Shown piece after piece: positions 26,512 through 36,143 of a stretch of 64,000 nt of DNA (within the stretch, counting starts at the first letter, position 1; every line of letters begins with the position of its first letter). Source of the DNA: Sphingobacterium rhinopitheci (GTDB lineage: Bacteria > Bacteroidota > Bacteroidia > Sphingobacteriales > Sphingobacteriaceae); NCBI RefSeq assembly GCF_022627575.1, contig NZ_JADEYQ010000003.1, forward strand, positions 368,590 to 432,589. The letters run 5' to 3'. The notes below the pieces were generated by a model. The model worked only from the letters and a program-made list of their open reading frames with translations, did no database searches and was not told the DNA's origin. A program made the translations under genes and the position numbers.

Positions 26512-27678
26512 ATGTCAACTAAACCAATATACAAATATAATAGTCGCTACCCTTCGGTAGCAGATCTTAAGAAAAAAGCTAAAAGTAGAATCCCCAAATT
26601 TGCATTTGACTACCTTGAGGGAGGTTGTAATGAAGAACTCAATCTTTACCGCAATGAAAATGATTTTGATAATATTCTATTAAAACCACAATACCTACGT
26701 GTAGGCAAAGATATAGATATGTCAGTAGATCTATTTGGTCATAAATATAGCGCTCCATTTGGTATTTCACCTATCGGTTTGCAAGGACTAATGTGGCCTA
26801 ATGCACCTGAGATTCTCGCTAAGGCAGCAGCAAAACATGATATCCCTTATACATTGAGTACCGTATCTACCAGCAGTATCGAACGAATAGCAGAAGTATC
26901 TGAAGGTAAAGCATGGTTTCAGCTATACCATCCTACAGAAGATAGATTACGTGACGACATATTGAATCGCCTAAAAGCTGTAGAGTGTCCTGTTTTAGTC
27001 GTACTCGTCGATGTACCCTCTTTTGGATTACGGTATAGAGAAATAAAAAGTGGCTTATCTATGCCACCCAAAATGAATATCTCAAACATATTTCAGGCAA
27101 TGACACGTCCCACTTGGGGTATAAAAACTTTACAACATGGAATCCCTTCCTTCGCTACATTAAAACCATATATGGAAAAAGGTCTTGATCTATCCCAACT
27201 GGGACAATTCATGAACAAAACATTTACAGGAAAAGTAAATATGGAAAAAGTTAAAGCTATCCGAGATATTTGGACTGGTCCATTGGTACTCAAAGGAATT
27301 GCGACAGAAGAAGATATGCAAGCCGCAATCGAGCTCGGTGTAGATGGCGTCATCGTTTCTAACCATGGTGGTCGACAAATTGATGCTGGAGAATCTTCCA
27401 TTGTATCTTTACAAAAATTGACCTCTAACCCTAATTATACAAGCAAATTAAAAATCATGATGGACGGAGGAATTCGTTCGGGTGTAGATTTAGCAAGAGC
27501 ATATGCCGTAGGATCAGATTTCAATTTTATGGGACGACCATTTATGTACGGCGTAGGTGCACTAGACACAGAAGGAGGCGACCATACGATAACGATGTTT
27601 AAAGCACAGTTGTACCAAATCATGCAACAGCTTACCGTAGACAATATACAACAGCTTCAAGAACGATTGATAAAATAA
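26512..27678 (+). CDS. FMN-dependent alpha-hydroxy acid dehydrogenase (L-lactate dehydrogenase type)
   Basis: Oxidises an L-2-hydroxy acid, probably lactate, using FMN. The 388-residue product is a TIM-barrel flavoprotein with PKFAFDYLEGGCNEE near the N-terminus, the FMN/active-site motif VSNHGGRQIDAG (catalytic His and Arg) and MDGGIRSGVDLARA with GRPFMYG. There is no signal peptide; lactate dehydrogenases of this type associate with the membrane through a variable loop. The exact substrate cannot be fixed from sequence. A queD-like gene follows 15 nt later with its own -7 box. Confidence 0.88.
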   Translation: MSTKPIYKYNSRYPSVADLKKKAKSRIPKFAFDYLEGGCNEELNLYRNENDFDNILLKPQYLRVGKDIDMSVDLFGHKYSAPFGISPIGLQGLMWPNAPEILAKAAAKHDIPYTLSTVSTSSIERIAEVSEGKAWFQLYHPTEDRLRDDILNRLKAVECPVLVVLVDVPSFGLRYREIKSGLSMPPKMNISNIFQAMTRPTWGIKTLQHGIPSFATLKPYMEKGLDLSQLGQFMNKTFTGKVNMEKVKAIRDIWTGPLVLKGIATEEDMQAAIELGVDGVIVSNHGGRQIDAGESSIVSLQKLTSNPNYTSKLKIMMDGGIRSGVDLARAYAVGSDFNFMGRPFMYGVGALDTEGGDHTITMFKAQLYQIMQQLTVDNIQQLQERLIK

Positions 27679-27681
27679 CAG

Positions 27682-27689
27682 TATATTTG
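27682..27689 (+). promoter_or_regulatory. -7 promoter box directly upstream of the queD-like gene
   Basis: TATATTTG, a perfect TAnnTTTG, ends 4 nt before the ATG at 27694 and just after the stop of the previous gene. It implies a leaderless transcript in addition to readthrough. No clear TTTG at the -33 position. Confidence 0.5.
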
Positions 27690-27693
27690 CACC

Positions 27694-28113
27694 ATGATTA
27701 CAGCAGAAAGATACCATGATATATCTTGCGGGCATCGCGTAGTAGGTCACGAAGGCAAATGCAGATTTCTTCATGGGCACAATTACAGGATACATTTTGA
27801 AATCGGTAGTGAAAATTTGGATGAGATAGGCCGTGTTATTGATTTTTCCGTAATCAAAGAAAAATTATGTATGTGGCTGGAAGACAATTATGATCATAAG
27901 TTTTTGATATGGGAAGAAGATCCCATGTTAAGTGACTTAGCAAAAATAACAGCAGATAGCCTCGTTATTGTACCCTTCAACCCAACAGCGGAAAATATAG
28001 CAAAGCATCTGGTTACTCAGATAGCACCAATACAATTACAAGGGACAAACACTACTTTAATACGTTGCAAGATCGAAGAAACACAAAAGTGTTCGGCAAC
28101 CTACAAATTATAA
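27694..28113 (+). CDS. queD: 6-carboxytetrahydropterin synthase family protein (QueD-like)
   Basis: Pterin enzyme of the PTPS fold, acting on dihydroneopterin triphosphate in queuosine precursor synthesis if it is a true QueD. The 139-residue product has the zinc histidines His14, His27 and His29 and the CRFLHGHNY motif with Cys23, as in QueD; PTPS proper has the same zinc site. The C-terminal PTAENIAKHL and IEETQKCSATY segments supply the family's Glu. It is downstream of the hydroxy acid oxidase and convergent with xth. Confidence 0.85.
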   Translation: MITAERYHDISCGHRVVGHEGKCRFLHGHNYRIHFEIGSENLDEIGRVIDFSVIKEKLCMWLEDNYDHKFLIWEEDPMLSDLAKITADSLVIVPFNPTAENIAKHLVTQIAPIQLQGTNTTLIRCKIEETQKCSATYKL

Positions 28114-28144
28114 AAAAGGAGCTTTAATTTTTAAAGCTCCTTTT
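28114..28144. terminator. Bidirectional terminator between queD and xth
   Basis: AAAAGGAGCTTTAA (28114-28127) pairs with TTAAAGCTCCTTTT (28131-28144). It lies between convergent stop codons 1 nt and 8 nt away and has A/T runs on both sides. Confidence 0.85.
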
Positions 28145-28151
28145 CTGTTCA

Positions 28152-28916
28152 TTAGGCTAATTCAACTAACATCGGACAGTGATCTGAATGTACTGCATCT
28201 GGTAGAATAGTAGCCCTTTTTATACGGCTTTCCAAGCCTTTACTCGCCATAATATAATCTATACGCCAGCCCAAATTCTTTGCTCTAGAACCTGCTCTAT
28301 AACTCCACCATGTATAGTGATGAGGATCTGGGTTTAAAGATCGGAAGGTATCTATAAATCCAGAATTTATAAATTTTTCCATCCATTCTCTTTCTGCTGG
28401 CAAGAAACCTGAAGTATTAGCATTTGATTTAGGATTGTGGATATCTATAGCTCTATGACAAATATTAAAATCACCACATACCAATAGATTAGGAACCTCT
28501 TCCAAAAGCTTATGAGCATATTGATAGAAATCATCTAAAAAACGATATTTAAAATCCTGACGTATACCTCCAGTTGTACCAGAAGGAAAATATATGCTCA
28601 TAACCGATACATCTTCAAAATCAACCCGAATAACACGTCCTTCAAAGTCATAATCTTCAAAACCGCAACCATATTCTATATGTTTAGGAGTGATCTTAGA
28701 AAGAATAGCAGTTCCACTATACCCCTTCTTCTGTGCAGGATACCAATAATGTTGATAGCCCATTTCTTCCAACATTTGAATTTCGGGCACTTGATCAGGT
28801 AACGCTTTTATTTCTTGTAAGCAAACGACATCAGGATTAACATTTTTCAACCATCCCAACCAATCTTTTTTTAATGCGGCACGTATTCCATTTACGTTAT
28901 ATGTTACTACTTTCAT
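28152..28916 (-). CDS. xth: Exodeoxyribonuclease III / AP endonuclease
   Basis: Base-excision repair nuclease. The 254-residue product starts MKVVTYNVNGIRAALKK and has the Mg-binding LQEIKA, the active-site NICHRAIDIHNP and SDHCPMLVEL motifs of the ExoIII/APE1 family. Its ATG overlaps the stop of the cyclophilin gene by 4 nt, so the two are translationally coupled, though no functional link is evident. Confidence 0.95.
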   Translation of the reverse strand: MKVVTYNVNGIRAALKKDWLGWLKNVNPDVVCLQEIKALPDQVPEIQMLEEMGYQHYWYPAQKKGYSGTAILSKITPKHIEYGCGFEDYDFEGRVIRVDFEDVSVMSIYFPSGTTGGIRQDFKYRFLDDFYQYAHKLLEEVPNLLVCGDFNICHRAIDIHNPKSNANTSGFLPAEREWMEKFINSGFIDTFRSLNPDPHHYTWWSYRAGSRAKNLGWRIDYIMASKGLESRIKRATILPDAVHSDHCPMLVELA

Positions 28917-29659
28917 TTGTCTAATTTATACGATTTAGATCCTCCTCCAAATAAACTCTTCTTAGGCTTCAAGCCCTTTTCTGCTCGCTCGATATTCTCG
29001 GCTTCTCGCTTTGTCAATAGGCGAATAGCCATTCTTTCATTGACTAAAGGTCGATCTTTAGCATTGGTAGGCACAGCAGCAATTTTATCTACCACCTCCA
29101 AACCGCTCAAGGTCTTTCCAAATACCGTATAGTTACCATCCAAATGCGGTGTTCCCCCAATAGTAGTATATGCCTGACGTTGTTCATCAGAAAACTTCAC
29201 GCCCTTCATACGTAATGTTTCTAAAGAGTCTAATCCAGCGTTAGAGAATTTACGTCCCTGTACGATATAAAATTGAGAGGCTGAAGATGCCTTTTCCGGG
29301 TTATTATCGCGGGCAGCACCAAGCGCACCTTTCACGTGGAATAACTCTTTTTTGATTTCGGCAGGAATAGTATAATCAGGTCCTCCATTACCCAATAACA
29401 CATCATCAGCCGCATTTCTAGAATTGGGATCACCAGTTTGAATCATGAAATTATGGATAACACGATGGAATAATAAAGAGTCATAAAATCCATCTTCTAT
29501 CAATTTTTTGAAATTATCACGATGCTGCGGCGTCTCATTCAACAATTGAATAAGGATATTGCCTTTAGAGGTTTTTATTTCTACATAATAATGTTGCGGC
29601 TTTTGCGCCGAAACCAATAATACAAACAAAGAAAAAACAACTATAAGAATTTTTTTCAT
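28913..29659 (-). CDS. Secreted cyclophilin-type peptidyl-prolyl isomerase
   Basis: Catalyses cis-trans isomerisation of prolyl bonds, probably in the periplasm. The 248-residue product has a signal peptide (MKKILIVVFSLFVLLVSAQ) and the cyclophilin core with FHRVIHNFMIQTGDP and SQFYIVQGRKFS. A long insert after residue 140 and a basic C-terminal tail (GLKPKKSLFGGGSKSYK) extend it beyond the 165-residue core. It is the third gene of a four-gene minus-strand run that starts with the phosphatase. Confidence 0.92.
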   Translation of the reverse strand: MKKILIVVFSLFVLLVSAQKPQHYYVEIKTSKGNILIQLLNETPQHRDNFKKLIEDGFYDSLLFHRVIHNFMIQTGDPNSRNAADDVLLGNGGPDYTIPAEIKKELFHVKGALGAARDNNPEKASSASQFYIVQGRKFSNAGLDSLETLRMKGVKFSDEQRQAYTTIGGTPHLDGNYTVFGKTLSGLEVVDKIAAVPTNAKDRPLVNERMAIRLLTKREAENIERAEKGLKPKKSLFGGGSKSYKLDK

Positions 29660-29672
29660 CTAATTTATTTTA

Positions 29673-30020
29673 TTAAATAACTTCCAACTCCTCAAAATAA
29701 TTAATTATCAAGGACTTTAAAATCAACTCTTGTTCTAACAAAGTATAATTGGGAACAGGTTTTATCAGCTTCCAATGTGGCCAACCATCCTCATCAGCAC
29801 CTTCTAATTCATAAAATCCCATAGCCGAAAATAAGCGACATGTGGCAATATGCATCAATTCTTCTTTTTCACGTTTAGAGAAAGTCTTTGGGCCTTGCCC
29901 TAATTCTTGAACGCCTATCAGAAACAGTATCACCTTCATGTCAGGCAATTCCATTTCAAATTGTGCTGCGATGACCTCTCTCAGCTCTCCCCATTTTTTA
30001 TTTACCTCTGCAGCCTTCAT
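29673..30020 (-). CDS. Conserved hypothetical protein
   Basis: A 115-residue acidic cytoplasmic protein with no signal peptide or membrane segment. It has mixed helical sequence with KFEMELPDMK-like and QGPKTFSKREKEELMHIA stretches and a Trp-rich middle (DGWPHWKLIKPVPNYT). I recognise no domain. It lies 6 nt after the tyrosine phosphatase and 13 nt before the cyclophilin gene, so it is part of the same operon. Codon use matches its neighbours, supporting a real gene. Confidence 0.75.
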   Translation of the reverse strand: MKAAEVNKKWGELREVIAAQFEMELPDMKVILFLIGVQELGQGPKTFSKREKEELMHIATCRLFSAMGFYELEGADEDGWPHWKLIKPVPNYTLLEQELILKSLIINYFEELEVI

Positions 30021-30026
30021 ATATTT

Positions 30027-30464
30027 CTATTTCTTTAATTCAATTAATAATTGATCACAACGTTCTTTTACCATATCAAAAACAGGTTCAAACATATTGT
30101 CATCATAATAAGGATCAGGTACAATATCATTTGGCAAAAATAATGCTACTTTACTTCGCTGTTCATCATTCTTTGCCAAACGCAATACATCTAAAGAATT
30201 TTGCTTATCCATCACAAAAATGCGATCATAACGATCAAATAATTCCGCTGTAAAGTGCTGTGCTCTTTGGCCTGATATATCTATACCATGATGCTTAGCT
30301 ACCGCTATAGATCTATGATCTGGCGCTTGACCAACGTGCCAATCACCAGTCCCAGCAGAATCTATTTGCCAATCCAAACCATCACTATCTACTACATATT
30401 GCATAATACCATGCGCCAAAGGCGACCTACAGATATTACCCAAACATACCATCAATATTCTCAT
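30027..30464 (-). CDS. Low molecular weight protein-tyrosine phosphatase
   Basis: Dephosphorylates phosphotyrosine, or a small phosphorylated compound. The 145-residue product has the P-loop CLGNICRSPLAHG (Cys7, Arg13) and the general-acid loop IVPDPYYDD, the two features needed for catalysis. It is the first gene of the run phosphatase, hypothetical, cyclophilin, xth. The absence of a capsule kinase beside it argues against a dedicated Wzb role. Confidence 0.92.
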   Translation of the reverse strand: MRILMVCLGNICRSPLAHGIMQYVVDSDGLDWQIDSAGTGDWHVGQAPDHRSIAVAKHHGIDISGQRAQHFTAELFDRYDRIFVMDKQNSLDVLRLAKNDEQRSKVALFLPNDIVPDPYYDDNMFEPVFDMVKERCDQLLIELKK

Positions 30465-30500
30465 TTCGTAAAAGTCATGATTTAAAATGTAAAAACAAAA

Positions 30501-30528
30501 AATATGGCCTTCTTAGGAAGGCCATATT
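30501..30528 (-). terminator. Intrinsic terminator after the Deg-type protease gene
   Basis: AATATGGCCTTC (30501-30512) pairs with GAAGGCCATATT (30517-30528) around a 4-nt loop, followed on the minus strand by a T-rich run (TTTTTGTTTTT). Confidence 0.88.
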
Positions 30529-30556
30529 GCTACTATAATAATAATTTATTTTTTAA

Positions 30557-32110
30557 TTATTTGATAGGTATACTAAATTGATAAATAGAACCTCTCGTAG
30601 GTACAGTTTTAACTAATACCATTCCTCTTTGTGTTTTTCCTAGCGCACGCTCTATATCATCAACATTGTTAACAGACATGCCATTAATTTCAGTGATAAC
30701 TAATCCTTTTTCCAATCCACCATATTCAAATAATCCGCCACGATGTACTTGAGTAACTACTACTCCCGAATTCACACCTAATTCTTTTTTTCGTGTATCA
30801 CTTGCTGGAATAAAGCTAGCGCCTAATTTATTGAAGATCTCTGTAGCACTTGCACTAGATCCATCTTCTCCACGCCCAGATCTAACATTCTCTTCTGCTT
30901 TTAATGTTACTACTACCTCTTTCTCTTTACCATCTCTCTTATAGACCAATTTCACCTTGTCACCAGGACGTAGACGTGCTACGCGTTCTTGCAAATCAGA
31001 AGAACTAGTAATAGTACGATCTCCTATTTTTGTGATTATATCACCAGCTTTAATACCTGCGGCTTCAGCTGCACCACCTTTTACCGTACTTTGTACATAA
31101 AGACCATTAATGTCTTCAATACCTTTATCTTTACGTAATGCTTCATTGATCTCTGTGAAAGTCACACCTATCAAGCCACGCTTTACACTTCCAAATTCTT
31201 TAAAATCATCCAATATTTTCTTTGCTAGATTAATTGGAATCGCAAAGCCATATCCAGCATATACACCAGTAGGAGAAGCGATAGCTGAGTTGATACCAAT
31301 TAACTCACCTCTAGCATTCACTAGTGCACCACCACTATTACCTTTATTGATAACAGCATCCGTTTGAATAAAGGATTCAATACCTGTATTGATAGGTAAC
31401 TCATCATTGCCAAATCCACGTTGTTGCTGTTGTTGTGAGTCTCCCAATATACCAATCTGACGTCCTTTGGCACTTACTATACCTGCAGTCACCGTAGATT
31501 GTAAACTCAAAGGATAACCCACAGCCAATACCCACTCACCAATTTGCACATTGTCCGAATCCCCCATCTTAACTATAGGTAAGTTAGTAGCATTAACTTT
31601 CAATAAAGCCAAATCTGTATTTGGATCTCGACCGATTACTTTTGCTTCGAAAGAGCGTTTATCTGTCAATTGAACCTCAATCTTATCTGCATTTTCTACG
31701 ACGTGATTGTTGGTCACGATGTACCCATCAGGTGTTAATATAACCCCCGAACCAGAAGCTTGTGCTTGACGCGGTTGCGCTTGACGACGTTGTTGCTGCT
31801 GCGGCATTCCAAAGAACTCCTCAAACATATCAAATGGAGAACCAGAGCCTTCTCCTCTTTGCGAACCACGAGATGTCATGGTTACTTTTATATGTACTAC
31901 CCCTGGAGAAACCGCAGCTGCTGCTTGCGTAAAATCTGGGTTTCCAGTAGAAGATATCATTTCTCCAGCTTCGTTCTTAGCATAATAAACTTCTTGCTGT
32001 TCTTCTAGGGTCATCTTTTCAAACTGCTTGCTTTCAAACAATTTGTACCCTCCAATTGCAACTGCTCCTCCAAAGACAGCAGTTAGTAAAGTAACTCCTA
32101 TTTTTTTCAT
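30557..32110 (-). CDS. Do/DegQ-family periplasmic serine protease
   Basis: Envelope quality-control protease and chaperone. The 517-residue product has an N-terminal membrane anchor or uncleaved signal (about residues 4-22), a Gln/Arg-rich loop near residues 103-117, the catalytic triad His136 (TNNHVVENA), Asp166 (NTDLALLKV) and Ser259 (GNSGGAL), and two PDZ domains (about 315-400 and 430-510). Single, monocistronic on the minus strand, divergent from dapF. The upstream region has paired short repeats that may bind a regulator. Confidence 0.94.
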   Translation of the reverse strand: MKKIGVTLLTAVFGGAVAIGGYKLFESKQFEKMTLEEQQEVYYAKNEAGEMISSTGNPDFTQAAAAVSPGVVHIKVTMTSRGSQRGEGSGSPFDMFEEFFGMPQQQQRRQAQPRQAQASGSGVILTPDGYIVTNNHVVENADKIEVQLTDKRSFEAKVIGRDPNTDLALLKVNATNLPIVKMGDSDNVQIGEWVLAVGYPLSLQSTVTAGIVSAKGRQIGILGDSQQQQQRGFGNDELPINTGIESFIQTDAVINKGNSGGALVNARGELIGINSAIASPTGVYAGYGFAIPINLAKKILDDFKEFGSVKRGLIGVTFTEINEALRKDKGIEDINGLYVQSTVKGGAAEAAGIKAGDIITKIGDRTITSSSDLQERVARLRPGDKVKLVYKRDGKEKEVVVTLKAEENVRSGRGEDGSSASATEIFNKLGASFIPASDTRKKELGVNSGVVVTQVHRGGLFEYGGLEKGLVITEINGMSVNNVDDIERALGKTQRGMVLVKTVPTRGSIYQFSIPIK

Positions 32111-32318
32111 ATTATATTGCTGTTTAAAATCTTTATTTTTGTATATATGTAATTACAAAGTGATACTGTCAAATGTAGTACCATCTACGTAACTGTCATA
32201 TACTTTGTCAGTTAAAATTTGTTAATTAAAGTAATGTTTTAAAGGTTTTTAACAACATTTAACACTCTTAAAACTATTGTAACAAGAATATTAAAATTGA
32301 TCTAATTTATCTGTAAAG

Positions 32319-33104
32319 ATGCACAAAAATATAAAATTTTCTAAATACCAAGGAGCGGGCAATGATTTCGTTTTAATTGATAACAGAAACAATGATTTCG
32401 ACCGCAACAATCAAGAATTAGTCAAAAAATTATGTGACCGAAGATTTGGAATTGGCGCTGACGGGTTGATGCTTCTACAAAAGAACGATCACTACGATTT
32501 TGAAATGATATACTTCAATGCAGATGGTCGAGAAGGTACTATGTGTGGAAATGGAGGCCGCTGTATCGTTGCTTTTGCCCGTGACTTAAAAATCATTGAG
32601 CACAAGACTGACTTTTTGGCAGTAGATGGCCCACACTCCGCAGAGATACACGACAATCAAGTAAATTTAGGAATGATTGATGTAGATACCATTCATCAAG
32701 ATGGAGAAGCATATGTGCTTAATACAGGATCTCCACACTATGTATTAGAAGTAAATAACCTTCAAACATATGATGTATTCAATAGTGGTAGTTCAATCAG
32801 AAACAACAATACATATGGGGAGCATGGTATAAATGTGAATTTTGTAGAAAAAGATAATATAGGTTACTTTCTACGTACGTTCGAACGCGGAGTAGAAGAC
32901 GAAACACTTGCGTGCGGAACTGGAGCAACAGCTACAGCGATGGCAATGGCAATAAAAGAACAATTAAATGGTGTTATAGAAATGCCTATACGTGTAATGG
33001 GAGGCCAATTGTATATTTCTTTTGATAAAGAAGGAAATACATTTCGCAATGTACACTTAAAAGGACCTGCAGATTTAGTATTTTCGGGAGAAACACACAA
33101 ATAA
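32319..33104 (+). CDS. dapF: Diaminopimelate epimerase
   Basis: Interconverts LL- and meso-diaminopimelate for lysine and peptidoglycan synthesis. The 261-residue product has both catalytic cysteines: Cys76 in GTMCGNGGRC and Cys199 in LACGTGATA. The N-terminal KYQGAGNDFVLIDNR is the family start. It stands alone between the divergent protease gene and the SNF2 helicase 94 nt downstream. Confidence 0.96.
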   Translation: MHKNIKFSKYQGAGNDFVLIDNRNNDFDRNNQELVKKLCDRRFGIGADGLMLLQKNDHYDFEMIYFNADGREGTMCGNGGRCIVAFARDLKIIEHKTDFLAVDGPHSAEIHDNQVNLGMIDVDTIHQDGEAYVLNTGSPHYVLEVNNLQTYDVFNSGSSIRNNNTYGEHGINVNFVEKDNIGYFLRTFERGVEDETLACGTGATATAMAMAIKEQLNGVIEMPIRVMGGQLYISFDKEGNTFRNVHLKGPADLVFSGETHK

Positions 33105-33198
33105 TATCATTTTTGTTACAAAATACCTCATTTAACTTTATAATGCCATATAATAAAGTTATCTTAGAAACCTTTTTTGAGATGACTTCAATTTTTTA

Positions 33199-36081
33199 AT
33201 GCAACAGATAAATAGTAGACTTCCGTTTAAATTAATATACTCTTTAGGGCATCACCCATATTTGGGATATCTTATTGAACCCCATATTGTGCAACTCAAT
33301 AATAACGGAACGCTCTCTCTTTCATACAAAAGAGTATTCACCAATACGGTAGAGGAATATAGTGCTGCCCTAGACGAGACGGATTATAAAATAATCAAGC
33401 TTTTAGATGAAATAGAACAAACACATGTCATCAAGAAATTCTATAAAAAAGCAATCCGACCTGCAGATTTCTTCGGCAAAATCTTCGACACAAAGATATA
33501 TGATATCATACGTCCACAACTAGAGCAAAAATTAGTAAAGGTATTAGCGCTCATCAAGGAAAAGCCATTATATCTAATGAATAAAAAGGATGGCTATCCA
33601 GCGGAACAAAAAGTAAATATAGCACAAGAACCGACCTCGATATTATTTCACTTTAGAAGAAATGAAAGTGAAACAAGGTATTTCCCTACATTGAAATATA
33701 AAGATCATCGTATGGAATTTATGTTTAAGGATGCAGAAGTAATCATCAATACCCAAGCTTGGTTATTAATGGATCATATGCTTTATCATTTTGACCAACC
33801 ATTAGAAGGCAAGAAACTAACGCCATTCTTAAACAAAAGATATATCGCAGTCGCTAAAAGCACCGAGAAGAAATACTTTGAGACCTTTGTAACAGGCCTA
33901 ATAGAGAAATATAACGTCTACGCCGAAGGCTTCGAAATAAAAACGATAAAAGAAAATGCTGTCCCCATTCTAACACTGAACTATATTCCGGATGGGGAGT
34001 CACAATTACAACTATCTTTTAGCTATGGAGATTATAATTTCGTGGCAGGTGGAGAGCAAAAATTATCAGTAAAATTAGCTTATGAAGCTAACGAAGATCT
34101 GTATACATTTACACGAATAAAACGCTCCACAATTTGGGAAGAAAACCTACAGATTTACTTAGAGGAGTTAGGATTAAAAAAACTTGATGCTTTATTCGGT
34201 AGTTACATAACATCTAGCAATTCATTCCCTAATGTATTTGAGTGGCTCAATAATTATCAATCTCAATTAACAGAAAAAGGGTTTGAGATAAAGCATTCTA
34301 CTGGTGACAAACAATTTTTTATCGGGAAGACAACCCTTGACATTGAGGTAGTCGAAGACAATGACTGGTTTGATGTAAGGGCCTTTGCTAATTTTGGGCC
34401 GTATAAAATTCCATTTATACAACTACGAGATCACATATTGAATCGTATACAGGAATTTAAGCTGCCTAATGGAGAAATAGCTATTATTCCCGAAGAATGG
34501 TTTGCACAATATGAGCATCTTTTCCAATTCGCTGTAAAAAAAGACAGTTTACATCTTCATAAGACACATATTGGCGTATTACACGAGATTTCGGAGCATA
34601 CGGCATTGACTATGAGTAGAAAGCTTCAAAACCTAAGTAATTTTGAGGAAATCCCTAATATAGAACAACCGAAAGAATTTAAGGGTGCATTGCGCCCCTA
34701 TCAACAAGCGGGGTACAATTGGTTTCACTTTTTACAAGAATTTAATTTCGGTGGTGTATTAGCTGATGATATGGGATTGGGGAAAACAGTACAAACATTA
34801 GCTTTATTACAGCGTCAAAAAGAAGAATCTAAAAGTACGGATCACGCTAAAACATCATTACTAATATTACCGACATCCTTAGTCTATAACTGGCACAAGG
34901 AAGCGCAAAAATTCGCGCCACAATTACGAATATTGTTACACACAGGATCCAATCGCTTTAAAGACCCCTTTGCGTTTTCACATTTCGACTTAGTGATAAC
35001 CACATATGGTATAGCACGAAGTGATGAGGAGTTATTAAGCAAATTCTTTTTTAATTATATTATACTTGATGAGAGTCAAAATATTAAAAACCCTACTTCA
35101 AAATCATTTAAAGCAATAAAGCTATTCAAGAGTAGACATAAACTAGCATTAAGTGGTACTCCTATTGAAAATTCTGTATCCGATATTTGGTCACAGATGC
35201 ATTTCACAAACCCCGGCTTACTAGGAAACTATTCATACTTTCAAAAAGAATTTGTAATACCTATTGAGAAAAAGAAAGATGAAGATATTGCTAAACGATT
35301 ACAAGCTATTATCAAGCCATTTATATTAAGACGTACCAAAAATCAAGTGGCAACAGAGCTTCCGCCCAAAACAGAGCAAATCATCTATTGTGAGATGACC
35401 GAAGGCCAAGGAGAATTATATGAATCTACAAAATCTGAATACCGCAATGCGCTATTAGAAGGAACAGTACAACAAGGAACTAAAAACACACAAATTGCCC
35501 TTCTGCAAGGACTGACAAAGCTTCGTCAATTAGCTAATCACCCCAAGATGACAGAAGAAGACTATAAAAATGGCTCAGGTAAATTTGACGCTGTTATAGA
35601 GATGTTATCATCAATATCTTCTGAGGGCAATAAAGTATTGATATTCTCACAGTTTGTAAAACACTTGGAAATTTTCAAATCTTATTTTGAGCGAAAAAAT
35701 ATCCCTTTTGCGTATTTGGATGGAGGCACCAAAGATCGTGCAGAAGCCGTGAACTATTTCAAAAATAACGACGATGTTCGGATATTCTTAATCTCTATAA
35801 AAGCTGGTGGCGTAGGCCTCAACCTTACAGAGGCTGACTATGTCTTTATTTTAGACCCTTGGTGGAATCCTGCTGTTGAACAGCAAGCAATTGACAGGAG
35901 TCACCGTATCGGGCAGACACGTAATGTCTTTATATACAAATTCATTACCAAAGATACTGTAGAGGAAAAAATTGTAGCCCTACAAAATAGGAAAAAATCA
36001 ATAGCGACTTCATTAGTAACGACAGAAGAGAGCTTCGTGAAATCCCTTTCACAAGATGATCTAAAAGAATTATTAAGATAA
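33199..36081 (+). CDS. SNF2-family DNA helicase/translocase
   Basis: ATP-driven translocase on duplex DNA. The 960-residue product has a long N-terminal region of about 490 residues without a recognised motif, perhaps the bacterial SNF2-associated domain. The helicase core starts with the Walker A segment LADDMGLGKTVQT (about 521-533), a DESQ Walker B variant, SGTPIENS, then the second RecA lobe with IFSQFVKHLEIF and HRIGQTRNVFIYKF. No SWIM zinc finger is seen. It may act with transcription or repair complexes. It is not accompanied by methylase, nuclease or other defence genes, so a defence role is not supported. Confidence 0.9.
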   Translation: MQQINSRLPFKLIYSLGHHPYLGYLIEPHIVQLNNNGTLSLSYKRVFTNTVEEYSAALDETDYKIIKLLDEIEQTHVIKKFYKKAIRPADFFGKIFDTKIYDIIRPQLEQKLVKVLALIKEKPLYLMNKKDGYPAEQKVNIAQEPTSILFHFRRNESETRYFPTLKYKDHRMEFMFKDAEVIINTQAWLLMDHMLYHFDQPLEGKKLTPFLNKRYIAVAKSTEKKYFETFVTGLIEKYNVYAEGFEIKTIKENAVPILTLNYIPDGESQLQLSFSYGDYNFVAGGEQKLSVKLAYEANEDLYTFTRIKRSTIWEENLQIYLEELGLKKLDALFGSYITSSNSFPNVFEWLNNYQSQLTEKGFEIKHSTGDKQFFIGKTTLDIEVVEDNDWFDVRAFANFGPYKIPFIQLRDHILNRIQEFKLPNGEIAIIPEEWFAQYEHLFQFAVKKDSLHLHKTHIGVLHEISEHTALTMSRKLQNLSNFEEIPNIEQPKEFKGALRPYQQAGYNWFHFLQEFNFGGVLADDMGLGKTVQTLALLQRQKEESKSTDHAKTSLLILPTSLVYNWHKEAQKFAPQLRILLHTGSNRFKDPFAFSHFDLVITTYGIARSDEELLSKFFFNYIILDESQNIKNPTSKSFKAIKLFKSRHKLALSGTPIENSVSDIWSQMHFTNPGLLGNYSYFQKEFVIPIEKKKDEDIAKRLQAIIKPFILRRTKNQVATELPPKTEQIIYCEMTEGQGELYESTKSEYRNALLEGTVQQGTKNTQIALLQGLTKLRQLANHPKMTEEDYKNGSGKFDAVIEMLSSISSEGNKVLIFSQFVKHLEIFKSYFERKNIPFAYLDGGTKDRAEAVNYFKNNDDVRIFLISIKAGGVGLNLTEADYVFILDPWWNPAVEQQAIDRSHRIGQTRNVFIYKFITKDTVEEKIVALQNRKKSIATSLVTTEESFVKSLSQDDLKELLR

Positions 36082-36092
36082 TCCTTTTTTAA

Positions 36093-36140
36093 AGTATATA
36101 TAAAAGACTAACCCTTAGAGATTAGTCTTTTATATATACT
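36093..36140. terminator. Bidirectional terminator between the helicase and the isomerase-like gene
   Basis: AGTATATATAAAAGACTAA (36093-36111) pairs with its complement at 36122-36140 around a loop of about 10 nt, between two convergent genes. Confidence 0.78.
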
Positions 36141-36143
36141 ATT

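Noticed and set aside
33199..36081. SNF2 helicase as part of a phage-defence island
   Set aside because: Neighbours are housekeeping genes (dapF, gltX) and no nuclease, methylase or other defence partner is present.
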